From: Primula veris
Taxonomy: Eukaryota > Streptophyta > Magnoliopsida > Ericales > Primulaceae
Length of the DNA: 64,000 bases
Assembly (NCBI GenBank): GCA_963682055.1
Contig: OY821744.1
Span: forward strand, 23,350,967-23,414,966
Direction of reading: 5' to 3'
The notes under the pieces: model-generated
The model's input: only the letters and a program-made list of their open reading frames with translations
Told to the model about the DNA's origin: nothing
Database searches by the model: none
Translations under genes and position numbers: made by a program
Shown: piece after piece, positions 40,280-53,600 of the stretch
Layout of the letters: each line of letters opens with the position of its first letter
How positions within the stretch are numbered: position 1 is the stretch's first letter

Positions 40280-41692
40280 GATCGTTTATGGTATTAAAAC
40301 GAAAAATGGTCATACTTAATGGCACAAAGGTATATAACTAACACGTTGTAGAATTCAAGAATGATCATCTGTGTTGTAATTCCTACTTGCCAGTGTTATT
40401 ATTTTGTTCATTACCAAATTTTGTTCCTTTCTTTATATGAATTGGGTCTTCTTAACATACGTCCCCGGAGTTGATTTGTGTATGATTATTCAGCAGTTTG
40501 CCGGTTTGACACACTTGGGTCATTTTTTGAAACATCATTTTTTATCCCAAAAAAACACACCGAAACAATATTAAGGTATTCACTAAATTCTCGTCTGAAG
40601 GAGGAGTGTCCAAAAGGTCCAATGTATACAAAGTATTAAGTGACACTATTTGAATTGAACATGCGGACTATCTACAAGAAATACTCCTAGAAAGCACATT
40701 GGGTCAATTGCGATTTTCAATTCAACTGAAGTATTGATTATTTGAATTGAATATCTACAAGAAATACTTTGTGCTAAAGTGGGTACACCTTAATAAAATA
40801 TTGAACTAAGCTAAATTAGGGTAAAAGAGTTCTCTGAAACCAATATATATTGAAACAAACCCAAGGTTAAAAACACTTTTAATTGCGGAGTACCAAAGAA
40901 GATTTTACAAGACTGCAAGAAATTGTTATGTAACAATCTTATATAACGAAAACACACAGAAAAATGGTACCACATATTGTATTTAGCACAAGGGAACAAC
41001 AGATTCTTATGCAAACTATAGGCATGATAAAAAGTAAAACACCATGGTCAGAGAATATTTTGGGAAAAACAGCTCCCTTTCCAGAGAAATATGAGTGTAT
41101 GACACAACTTGATAATATATGCGTTTTTCACATCTCTGTGACTACATTCTAGTATGAAGATTCAGTCGTATCTGCAGCAAGACATCATGCTTCAGAGTGT
41201 TTTATATGGTAAATCCACTAGTTTGATTGGAGCTAGCTATCACCACACCTACCATTCGTTTCATTCGCACGGCAAATTATTCAAAATCTTCACAATGTGT
41301 GTGACTAATAGGAAAGGGACTATTGAAACTAACAATAGGACGACCTTAATCAATACTCATTTCATCGCACACTTACAGCCTAAACTATATAGATAAAAAC
41401 AAACCAAACCAAAAACTCTGGCAAAAAACGATGTAACAGCATGCATACCACTACCAATATTATTTAGAGTCCTCAGCAAGCAGGCTTGTTAGCCAATGTA
41501 AAAATCATTATATAATTCAAATCGACACTAGAATATAATAACATATTATTGTCCCTAACAGCTGGCATAAACATAAGAACTTCACACATAACAAACAATC
41601 ACCCTAGGGACTGAATTTACATTAATAGTAAACATGAGACATCTAATGGAAACTGGAAAAACTTGTACCACCGGTGTTCTCAAAATAAATGA
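40280..41692. other. intergenic DNA and MED25 3' flank
   Basis: No gene is seen. The MED25 3' UTR lies at the right end of this stretch on the - strand. Its end cannot be fixed by eye. Confidence 0.4.
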
Positions 41693-41905
41693 TTAGTTTA
41701 GGAAGCCGCCTCCTCCACCTCCTGGCATGGTCTGGGGGCCTTGCAATGACACCTGTCCTTGAGATATTAATTGAGAACGGGTTGGGCCTGAACCGTATCC
41801 CTGGCTCATTCCTGTCCCAACCATCTGTTGCTGTTGTTGCATTTGAGGAAGTGTTTTCTGCTGTTGCATATGTGAAAGCGCTTGTTGTTGTTGTTGTTGT
41901 TGCTG

Positions 41906-41948
<43 letters not shown>

Positions 41949-44900
41949 ATTTGCGGTATTATTTGTTGCTGTTGTTGCTGCATTTGTGGCATTACTTGTT
42001 GCTGTGGTTGCATTTGAGGAATTGGTTGTTGCTGCTGCAATTGCGGAAGCCCTTGCTGCTGCTGCTGCTGGTTCGAAATTTGTGGTTTGAAGACCACCAT
42101 GTCCTAAAAGAAAAATAAAACCACATGCAATGTAAACAAGATTGTTAGCATCCTTTATTCTAGACTTGATCTCGGGCTCTTTCGTATCTTATAAGCTAAA
42201 AAGTGCTTCATATTACGGTTAGCTGCTGTTAAACCTTTTTCAGCTAGACTTGCAATAAAAGCAAACATTAGAAAAAAGCTAGATCTGGATTTCATCATTG
42301 TTCTAGAAAATGTTCCAATTCAGAACAGAAACAAAAGAGATGATAGATGCTCCACATTAATTCTCAAAACAGATAAAGAAACCCCCCTTGAAGCCAAAAT
42401 TAGAGACTTCACTGGAAGTTCAATGGTTCCAGAAATTTATTAGGTAATGACTAACACAGCCCTCAATGTTAACATTAATTGCGGGACCATTGGTGGCTTA
42501 ATAAAAGCAAGCCCCCAATTCCAGAGGCCTCAAATATCAAATTTTGTTTGGTATGGTAGTAACAAAAAGATAAGGCCTGTCACAGCAAAACCCCATTATT
42601 TACTGAAAGCAACTAAAGTTCACTAACTTTTTGCTTTTCTTACTACTAGTGGAGGAAGCCTGAGCAAGGCTCGGCTGGAACCTCATTATGTTCATATGTT
42701 ATAGAGTATATATTATAATGAACATTCATTTTCTACGGATTAATGAAAATTGTGTAACTGACCGTAAAAGTATTAAGTTCCACAAACCATAAAACTATTC
42801 AAAATAGAACTAAAGGGTCATAATACAATATAATCAAAATCATGAGTAGTATTTTTTGTAATTTTAGAGAAACCATTATATGATGTCTCTATTCTTACTC
42901 ACAACCCAAAGTCTTTATAAATTTACCAATCGTGATCAGGTCTAAGAGCTCCGCTTGTTATGTTAGGTAAAACACACTCAAAACAGAACAATATAAGGAG
43001 AATATAAACAGAGAAAGTAATTGGCGAAATTGCAACTTTGATTAATAATCAAATAACCGTTACAATCTCTAACTGCTAAACTTTAATCAACCTTAAAGTT
43101 TAACGAGACAGCTTTATGTTTTGCTGGCTGCTATCTAACTTAGGGAATGCCTAAGCTATTTATAGGCTATAACTAATCCTATAACAAGTAGGATTATGAC
43201 AGAATTTATTTCTACTTCAACAAGGATTAAGACCAGATTACCAGAATAACTCCTAGTTCAATAAGGAGTCTGAATAATCTCCAATCCTAATACCAGCTAG
43301 ACTTGATTCTAACAGTCATACTCATCCTAATACTAAGGGGTATCCTCCTGGATCGCAGCTCCCCCCTCAAGAGCGATGAGCTCAAGCTAGAAGAGAATAA
43401 TCGGAAACGCCGCAACGACCATCTCCCTAATTCTCAATTGTTTTCGATTCGGGCTTCCAACTATTCCATGTACCCCTACTAATACTCGCCATAAACCTTT
43501 GAGCCTTCTCAACCTCCCTTCTGTCTTTCCATTCAACATCTCCGTTTGCAACCGAAAATATCAAATAACAGTGACCTAGAGGCAAATATCCGAGACATAC
43601 CTCAAGTGGCGACTTCATGAACCATGAAAAGCCCTATTGGAGTAAAGTAAACCCCAAAACAGGTCTCCAAACAATCAAGCCAATGATCAAGCATAATTGC
43701 ATCGATCGAGCCATAATAGACAGGAATTTCCACATTAAAGTCAACATGCAAATTGCATAGAGGATCATTAGTACTAATATGCCTAGCACCATCAATTACC
43801 CCAAGCGTCCACCCCATCTCCGCAAAAATCAAGCCGATTCACCGCGTCGACCAACTCTGGCGTCTTCTTCGAAAATCCAGAAACGGGTGCCTCACTTAAC
43901 TTCGCTAGGATTGCAACAAGCATGGACTGCATACCCATGAAACATGTCCTCAACTCTTTTAACACCTTTCTCTAACGCCTTTAGACGATTCTTCGTACTC
44001 AGGTCGTCGCCCATCGTTAATCTGTTTTGCTTGTATAAACCCCGGTGCTTTTCTAACCAGTAACAAGTTTTACTCCAGATTGCACAACTGAATTGCGTGT
44101 ACAGACCATACACAACACCCAAAGATTGAACTTGAATCTGATACCACATGATCAGGTACCCCAAAGATCGAAACTTGAATCTGATACCAATTGATCAGGT
44201 CTAAGAGCTCCGCTTGTTACGTTAGATAAAACACACTCGAAACAAAATAATATAAGGAGAATATAAACAGAGAAAGTAATTGGCGAAATTGCAACTTTGA
44301 TTAATAATCAAATAACCGTTACAATCTTTAACTGCTAAACTTTAATCAACCTTAAAAGTTTAACGAGACAACTTTATGTTTTGCTGGCTGCTATCTAACT
44401 TAGGGAATGCCTAAGCTATTTATAGGCTATAACTAATCCTATAACAAGTAGGATTATGACAGAACTTAATTTCTAGTTCAACAAGGATTAAGACCAGATT
44501 ACCAGAATAACTCCTAGTTCAATAAGGAGTCTGAATAATCTCCAATCCTAATACCAACTAGACTTGATTCTAACAGTCATACTCATCCTAATATTAAGAG
44601 GTATCCTCCTGGATCACGGCTCCCCCCTCAAGAGCGATGAGCTCCTGCTCAAGCTAGAAGAGAATAATCGGAAACACCGCAACGGCCATCTCACTGATTC
44701 TCAACTATTTTCGATTCGGGCTTCCAACTATTCCATGTACCCCTACAAATACTCACCATAAACCTTTGAGCCTTCTCAACCTCCCTTCTATCTTTCCATT
44801 CAACATCTCCGTTTGCAACCGAAAATATCAAATAACAGTGACCAAGAGGCAAATATCCGAGACATACCTCAAATGGCGACTTCATGAACCATGAAAAGCC

Positions 44901-47900
44901 CTATTGGAGTAAAAGTAAACCCCAAACAGGTCTCCAAACAATCAAGCCAATGATTAAGCATAATTGCATCGATCGAGCCATAATAGACAGGAATTTCCAC
45001 ATTAAAGTCAACATGCAAATTACATAGAGGATCACGAGTACTAATATGCCTAGCACCGTCAATTACTCCTGCGTCCTCCTCATCTCCGCAAAAATCAAGC
45101 CGCTTCACCGCGTCGACCAACTCTGGAGTCTTCTTCGAAAATCCAGAAACGGGTGCCTCACTTAACTTCGCTAGGATTGCAACAAGCATGAACTGCATAC
45201 CCGTGAAACCTGTCTTCAACTCTTTAACACCTTTCTCTAACGCCTTTAGACGATTCTCCGTACTCAGGCCGTCACCCATCGTTAATCCGTTCTGCTTGTA
45301 TAAACCCCGATGCTTTTCTAACTCAGTAGCACGTTTTACTCCAGATTGCACAACTGAATTGCGTGTACAGACCATACACCACACACACCCGAAGATCGAA
45401 CTTGAATCTGATACCACTTGATCAGGTATCCCAAAGATCGAAACTTGAATTAGATACCAATTGATCAGGTCTAAGAGCTCCGCTTGTTATGTTAGATAAA
45501 ACACACTCAAAACAAAACAATATAAGGAGAATATAAACAGAAAAAGTAATTGGCGAAATTGCAACTTTGATTAATAATCAAATAACCGTTACAATCTCTA
45601 ACTGCTAAACTTTAATCAACCTTAAAGTTTAACGAGACAGCTTTATGTTTTGCCGGCTGCTATCTAACTTAGGAAATGCCTAAGCTATTTATAGGCTATA
45701 ACTAATCCTATAACAAGTAGGATTATGACAGAACTTATTTCTAGTTCAACAAGGATTAAGACCAGATTACCAGAATAACTCCTAGTTCAATAAGGAGTCT
45801 AAATAATCTCCAATCCTAATACCAATTAGACTTGATTCTAACAGTCATACTCATCATAATACTAAGGGGTATCGTCCTGGATCAAATCGGTCCTTCTAGC
45901 AGTCTTGCGTCTAGCATCGATTTATCTTTCAATTTGGTTTTACCTTTTCCTCAATCTGAATTCTAAAACTTCAAGATTATATCAATATAAATTATAAAAA
46001 ATGACTAATCTTCCTCTAAATTAATACCACCTTAATCCATCCATATATCTAATAAGATTGTAGATCATAACAGAATCCATTCTATATATATTCATAATTT
46101 CTAATTGAAGTCTTCCTAATGATTCAAGTTTCGTGTTATTTAAAATAATTGTGGCTAAAGAATGGAATTGAGGAATGAAATCATATTTGATGTATTGAGA
46201 ACTTCTAACTGGATTCGTCCAAATGAAACTATGACCAGGGAATAGAAACATATTTGACATTGGATGTAACAAAGGATTCCTCTGTGTGAACTTTTAAACC
46301 ATAAAATCAAACAAATGTTCAATTGATACTATTAAGTCCATTATGGTAAATAATCAAAGGATATTGAATAAGCGTGAAGAGGCAAGCACCTTTGGGTGTT
46401 TTCACTTCGTATGTGCTTATTTGATGAGGAGGTGGGTGGCTATTCACACTTAGATACAATAATAAATACATGAATAAGAAAATTATTAATATCTTACTAT
46501 ATCTGAATATGGGTATAATTCATGTAGCACTTTTAACTGATGGTTACAAACTAAAACTGTAAATAAAACTATTAAGGGCTATAAGGGTAATTTATGTACC
46601 GTCTAATATAATAAAAGCAGCTCACAACCTGTTTCAAGCCAGCTTATAATAAGTAGGTAAACGAAAAGGAACAATGAATAACTATACATGAAGATAGAAA
46701 GAAAACCTTATAAAAAATGGGAATATAGAGTTTTTATGATACCAAATTACTTGCAATCTTTAACAAATTCCAAAAATCTTACTTATGAATTTCCACTTCC
46801 GTATTCTGTTCCAGCCTTTAAACTACCTAAATGGAAATTGTGAAAGAGAGCGTGTATAAAATACAGTCTCACAATCTTAAATAATTTCCACAAATCTTAC
46901 TTCTTACATCCTTTCCAACTTTACCAGGCTTACTCATCCCTTTCTTATGATGACACTTCTTCTGCTATTGAAGGAATAAATTTGTTTGCATAAGAGTTTT
47001 AAAAGAAATTCAATTGCTTCTATGTGACAACTAATACAAAACCAGCTTATCTGAACAATTAGATTCAAGGTTTCAAAAGGCGCTAGACGGGGATGAGGCA
47101 GAGAGGTGCCGTCTAGCCGCCTGACCACCTAGGCGGGAAAACGACTTTGAACGTTTTTATATGTTTTTCTTGGATTTTTATGCAACATACATGTTGTAAA
47201 TAGTATTATCATGTTAAATCAAGCATTTAAAGTCTATTAGCTTAACGATATACCATAACAAAGCAATAAATATTATGATTATAATGTTCGAGCAGTTTAA
47301 CATAAGCAAAAGATGCCATGAAAATGTCTCAAACACTAACTTAATAAGAAAATGCAACTATAATCCAAAATCAACAAAAAATCAAAAGAAAAGTTCGGTA
47401 ATAGTTTTGAAGCTTAATATGATTAAGATACCCGACAGAGGCTGTCGATCAAAGAGAAAATATGTTTAAGATATGTTTTCCTTTATTTTATTGCTATATA
47501 TATATTTATTCTAACCTATTTTAACTTATTTTAACCTTTTGACCCATCAGAATTTGGGTAAACGCCTAGCAAAAGTCAGGGCGGCTGCCTCAGCCACCTT
47601 TTAAAACAGTGATTAGATTCATTCAACTGAAAAGTTATCTATAATCTTCAAGCCAAAAACCAAGTAACTCTACTTTCACATTAACCAGAAAAACAGCTAA
47701 AGCCTAGCAAAATAATCTAAAAGATAAGAAATGATAGATCATTTCCAAACATAATTGAAGTCAGAAACAAGAGAACTTAAAGGAGCAAATGGAAAAGACA
47801 TAAATGCAAAAAGATAAAAAAATATAGACAGAGAAAAACGTAATTTATTGATTACATAACAAAATTAATAATAAACTCATAATTATTGTTAGTGCTTAAA

Positions 47901-50600
47901 TTAATAAAAGGTTAAGCAAGAAAAACTGTGACAAGAAAATTGAGTCGTCGGAATATCAAAATTTGGATACATGCATCTATTTAATATTTTTGCTTTCAAT
48001 AGCCCGGTTTATAATAGGCCTAAATTTTATATCACATTAGTGCCTCCGATTGTTCTAGACGGCTCTTCGGTGGTTAATACAAGTTTGTAACCATGGTTTA
48101 TCACCAATAAGAAAAGATTTTCAAATCATGCCAAATAGGACATAAACTTTATCAAAACAAATGATTAAAAGAACCAACCTTTGAGATCATATGCATCCTT
48201 TTTCTACACTAGAATGCCAACTTGACCTTTGCACAAACGTAATTCCAAATTTAAAGGAAAAAACCCCCCTTAATCATTGAAGGCCAAAACCACACACGTA
48301 AACCAAGAAATATGGAGGTTCCTGATGTTAGTACTTGGTACCAAGATAAGCCACCAACTTGAAATGCGAATTTACAGAATGGGAGCGAGAAAATGAGAAT
48401 TTCACTGACAAGGGTGGGTACACGTGGTCATAATTATTTGACTAGCCAACTTACAGAAGACCGTTTGGTTGTCCCAGAAACGTTTAAACAGAGATGCATG
48501 TTTTTTTATTGTTTTGGTTATTTACTTTATTACCAATTTTGTAACGAATATTATCATAAAATATGGGGAATAGTATTGTGTTTCCTTTTCTATAAACTTT
48601 ATATGAGCTTATGGCAACAGCAAACAAGGACGTCCCTTTCCTCAGGCGGTGTAACTTAAGCGAAGGTATATATAACCGTATCGAAGTTGTTAAGAGTTAG
48701 TATTACTATTGTAGTGCACTGTGGCTTCTCTGTTGTTTATTCATAATGCCGAGGACTTACAGTGCAAGAATTATATCCTTTGGTTTAATGTTTCCAAATA
48801 ATATGAATTGCTATATATTATCTGAATTGTTGTCTACTAAAATAGTAGACACACATTGTTTAAAGTAAGGACACCGGCAACGATGCCAAATCATGACCAA
48901 AGGGACTGGAAAACACTAAGTTGCTATATTAGTGCAAATAGAAATGTTTTTCATGAGCGAACTAAGCATATTGAGGTTGATTGCCATTCCATTCAAAAGG
49001 ATATTTGGACCGTTCGTGCGCTTCATGCATCTCAGCTAGGTATCACGTCACCAAGCTGTTGTGTTGCCTCACCCTTCTTTCAGGATATAATACGTTCCAA
49101 GCTGGACATTTTTTGACAAATTTGCTCCAGCTTAAGGGGATCCGTTAGGAGTTATAGAAATATTGTATATTATAATAGATTTTTTCTATTGTTTATTCAT
49201 AATATCAAGAACTACGTCTCCTCCCGTCCCTAAACATCTGTCTAGTCTCAACTGTAGATTAATTTTTTTGTAACTATCTTCTATCAAGTATAAGTGCAGG
49301 TTAAAGAGTAACTTGTCATTTTTAATATACTAATATAGAAAATGACCCTTTTTATCAGGTTCAAGTGAGGGTTGAAGAGTAACTTATCATTTGTAATATA
49401 TTAATTTAGAAAAAGACCCTTATTAGGGATATTCCAGAATAAATCATGGATACTTATTTAGGACAGATGGAGTAACTATTATTTGGTTCAATACAAGATG
49501 TGGATGTGACGTTTTCCTAAGACAACTTAATATGATTAATTTTTAACGTAAAAGGACAAAAGCTTCAAAATCTCCACTGTGGTGAGTCTAAAAAGAATGA
49601 GAACAAGAACGCAATCAAATAATGGCCTAGTTTAGCACCAGTTTTTTCTTCTTTCTAGCTTTTTAATAACAGCAGCAAGCAGAACAATGCTTACGAAAAG
49701 GTGCATTGGACTGTTAGACAATAACTTACTTATATAAGAACTGGGTTTTAGTAATAGCATTTTTTCTTTGCTTTACTAATACTCTTAATACCCTTTCAAA
49801 TAAATAAAAAAGGTTTCTATAATGGAAAACAATATCATATTGGAATAATAAATGGTAAACAAGAAAATTTAAAACAATAACTGAATAAATCATCTAAAGA
49901 AAACCAATCAAGATTATTAAAAACCCAATTCAGTATTCATGAATTTCTCCCCAAGTCAAATAAATCAAATGCCAATAGACTGATAGCCTACATGCATAAC
50001 GGCACTGCCAAGGAAAAACCCGAATCCAAATTCTAAAAAAACCAACTTTCTAGAAGGCCAAGAGAAGAAGAAATGATTATTCACAGCTGCTCACTCTCAT
50101 ATTCGTTCTAAAATCATTTTTCCACAGAATTAGAAGAGTCTTCCGTTCGCTGCTCTTTTACCAATCGAAGAGTGTCCTGTGGAGAACAACAATGTCGCCA
50201 CTCACTCTCATCTTGTCTTCCAAAATATACGAGATCATATCTTTACAAAATAAATATATACACATGTGTGTATGTGTATATCATTCTATTATAATAAGCC
50301 AACCCAAGAAAAATTGAGGCTGCTCAATTTAGCCACTTTTTTCCAAAAATACCCTCACTCTATTTTAATAATTACCAATATACATAATCGAATTAATTAA
50401 CTATTTGTCCTCAATATATTTTACTAATTACGGATGTACCCTAAATTAATTAACAATTCGTTTTAACCTCCGTAACTATAATAAATTATACAAAATCTGA
50501 ATATTATGTTAAAAATAAAATATATTACGAGATTTATGTCATTACGCGTCTCACACGCAACGCGTGGGCAACTTTTACTAGTATATATATATTTACATAC

Positions 50601-50633
<33 letters not shown>

Positions 50634-53600
50634 ATAGTTTCTCTAAAATGGTTGAAGGTATTTGGGTGACCACAGCTATACTCCATTCTAGTCCTCAAAA
50701 GGTGGCAAAATTTATAGCGAAAAAAGAAAAAATCTAATCCCTATGTTCATGATTTTGCGTTTTGTTCGCTTCAAAATTCCCCGAAAACAAACATTTTTAA
50801 AGCTGAAATATCTAACATCTCGAGCTCCTATTAAGAGAAAAACTAATAAAAGTGCTAATAGCAAAAGGCCCTGATATCTATCATATTGCAACTCATAAGC
50901 TATCTTAGAGAAATAATTTGAGCACGCAAAATAAAATAAAAATGTATTTTACAAAAGCATATTAAGACACTGAAATAACAACTTACCCCAGGGAAAAGCA
51001 TTCCAATTAAGCGGCAGGCTTTATCGGAGACCGAGAGCAACAATGTTTGTGACGGTAACTGAATGACTGCACACTGGAGATGAATTAGGGTCAAAACAAA
51101 AACAATATAAAATATAAGGCTTCTACACTAACTCACATTCAATCTTGAATGAGCTTGCACCAAGGCAAAACTATACAGCATGGTATAAAAACACGAATAG
51201 ATGAAATAAAAAATAAATGGATAACCCCTACCAAATCTGAAAACTAAAGAAAACTCTAATTGAAAAAATAAGTGGCAAAGCAACTCCAACCAACCATATA
51301 ATTTCTCACCTTACCGGAAAAACGTTATCTCAATCAAGCCAAAACTGGATATAATTTGTGTTCCTTATCTTCCAAAAAAATTAAACTAGGAAACTTGGAA
51401 TGAAGGTATCCATAAAAGAAAACCAAATGTTTAGAAAACAAAACCAACAATTCAAATTGAAACCATCCCGGATAACCAATCAAGGCAAATGTATGCTGAG
51501 ACCCGATCATTATTTCTTATTTCTGTATTAATATTACTGTGTATACTTCCTTGCGGTCGTACAAACATGTTAGGCGCTCGTTCCATTAAGTGTAGTATTT
51601 CCTATCAAAGTAGTTATTTTTATATTAAGATTCATGTTACTCAAGTAAGGAAATATCTTATTATCCGTGGGAAAAAGTCAATTATGAATTTTTTGTTGTT
51701 GAAGAAAATTTGGGTTTAGGTCGGGATATTGTGAAGAAATAGTTTGTAAGTATTATCCTTGGTGCAATTTTATATGATTAGAAATGATATTTAGGTTTGG
51801 AAGGTTATTATCCTTCTTTTCATGTTTATCTTATTGTTTCATAATAGTGTTTATCCCACATCAAATTATAATAGAATAATTCTTTCACCCTGTATACTAC
51901 CAATTTCTGAAAACTATTTTTTTTTTTACTCTAATTGGATGTTGCTTATTAAACACCATTTTCCTTCTCTAATTGATCGCTTTTGGGAGATTTATTTTCT
52001 ATTGAGGTGCTTAGATCTCGAAATAATATAGGGAATAAAACAAATTAGTCCAGAATGAACCACCAAGCAAAAGTTAATACAATTGTAATATTGGACAGAA
52101 GTACTCGATGGCAAACAATGTTACATGATTGTTGATTGCGAAGGCTAAGTTACATGGTAACTTATCAAAACACCTAATATATATGGTTGGTATTCGCATT
52201 TTACCCTAAAACATTTGTATGAAACTTCTGTGCTGAACAGACGTGATGGATAATCATAACATACAAATAGTCAATTATCACTGGAACAAATAGAAACCCT
52301 TTCTTCTGATGCATATAAAATGCATTTACAAACACATTTAAGTGTAAGCAAAATTTGAACTATCATGTACCATATCTGTACCGCATCATTTGACAAGACT
52401 AACCGGGTTTGTGTAAATCACTATGTAATATAATTTTCAATTTAGTTGATAATCTGAGAAAATACGTCTTATGTTTGACACATTATCCTCTTGTTGGTAT
52501 TAAATGATAGTCTTGGAAAAGAAAGTACTTACAAGCTTCTTCTCTTGAAGCTGTCCAAGGAACCCATGCTGATTCATGGCCCGGAAAACCAAAAAATCTG
52601 CCTTCCCAACATATTGCCTATCATCAGAAAAAGAAAAAAACACTTAGGAATTTGGGGAAGGAATAAAAATCCAAGAAAAAGATATAAATTCTACTTAGAG
52701 GACAGTACTTATTGTTCATGTGGTCTTGAGATATAAGCCGAACTATCTGCATAGTTTGTGGCCAATTGGCTGCAAGCCTGAAACGAAAAAGATCACTTTA
52801 AGTTGGACAGAAACAGTTACACAACGGAAAATAAGAAAAAATGGAAAAAGTTTCATCAAACAGGTGGTAAAGACTAAATAAACTAGCAACACGTTATTAC
52901 AACTGAGAAAAGACCATATCTTAGCCACAAACTCAGTTCAAGTTGAACAAGATTAGTATTAAGAACCAGTAAAAAAAACTGTACAACAATTTTAATCAGA
53001 TAATAGCTACACAATCTTAATAGTCCTACGTCTCCAAATGGAAATGATTATCAAATATAAGAAAGATAGAACTTGCATCAAAAGATTGACAGCACAAAGT
53101 ATCTATGAACAAGAGACATTCATTAAATTTAATAATAATCACTTTCGCTTAAAGCAAACTTGTTTATTATATTGTTAATTACCGTATAAATAAGAACAAA
53201 TAATAAATACAAATATATAATTGTGACCACCCAAGTTTTTCTAATGAAACACAAGAGTGAGCTCACAACAATTTTTCAATCCAGTGCCTTAAACTTACGT
53301 CTCAGAAGCCGATGAACTCCTATAACCCTGCAATACCAAAGAAAAGATCACAGGATCAAGGAAGAACTGGTAATATATTCTTGAATGAAGATAAAGAAGA
53401 AAATACATATTCAAATCATGAATTGTTGAGCGTGTTATAGTGTGTAACCTATGTTTTTCCAGGATAAATATATGAGAGAGAAAATATAACACAGTTATAA
53501 ACTAGCTGTAATTGTCACTAAATGCATAACTCGAAGAAATTTAGCATCAATTTGTTATGTTTATAGAACAAATTCATAAATGACATGATAGTTGCAACTC

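Larger units (their letters stand above)
42928..45889 (-). mobile_element. tandem non-autonomous LTR retroelement (LTR-body-LTR-body-LTR) in MED25 last intron
   Basis: Three LTRs (42933-43355, 44192-44616, 45462-45884; 423-425 bp, TGATC..GATCR) alternate with two bodies of about 840 bp. The whole array is bounded by one exact 5-bp duplication, aatcg (42928-42932 and 45885-45889), and no duplication separates the units. It therefore entered as one element and grew by recombination. Each body has a purine tract beside its left LTR (- strand cttgaggggggagc) and a tRNA-Met-type primer site, tggtatcagattc, beside its right LTR. No polymerase is encoded. Confidence 0.9.

Noticed and set aside
41689..42118. 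+ strand Leu- and Ala/Val-rich open frames over the MED25 last exon
   Set aside because: They are reverse readings of the CAG/CAA repeat.
48393..48659. 88-residue + strand ORF as a possible organelle-derived gene
   Set aside because: The peptide matches no plastid or mitochondrial protein I know, and the DNA is ordinary AT-rich intron.
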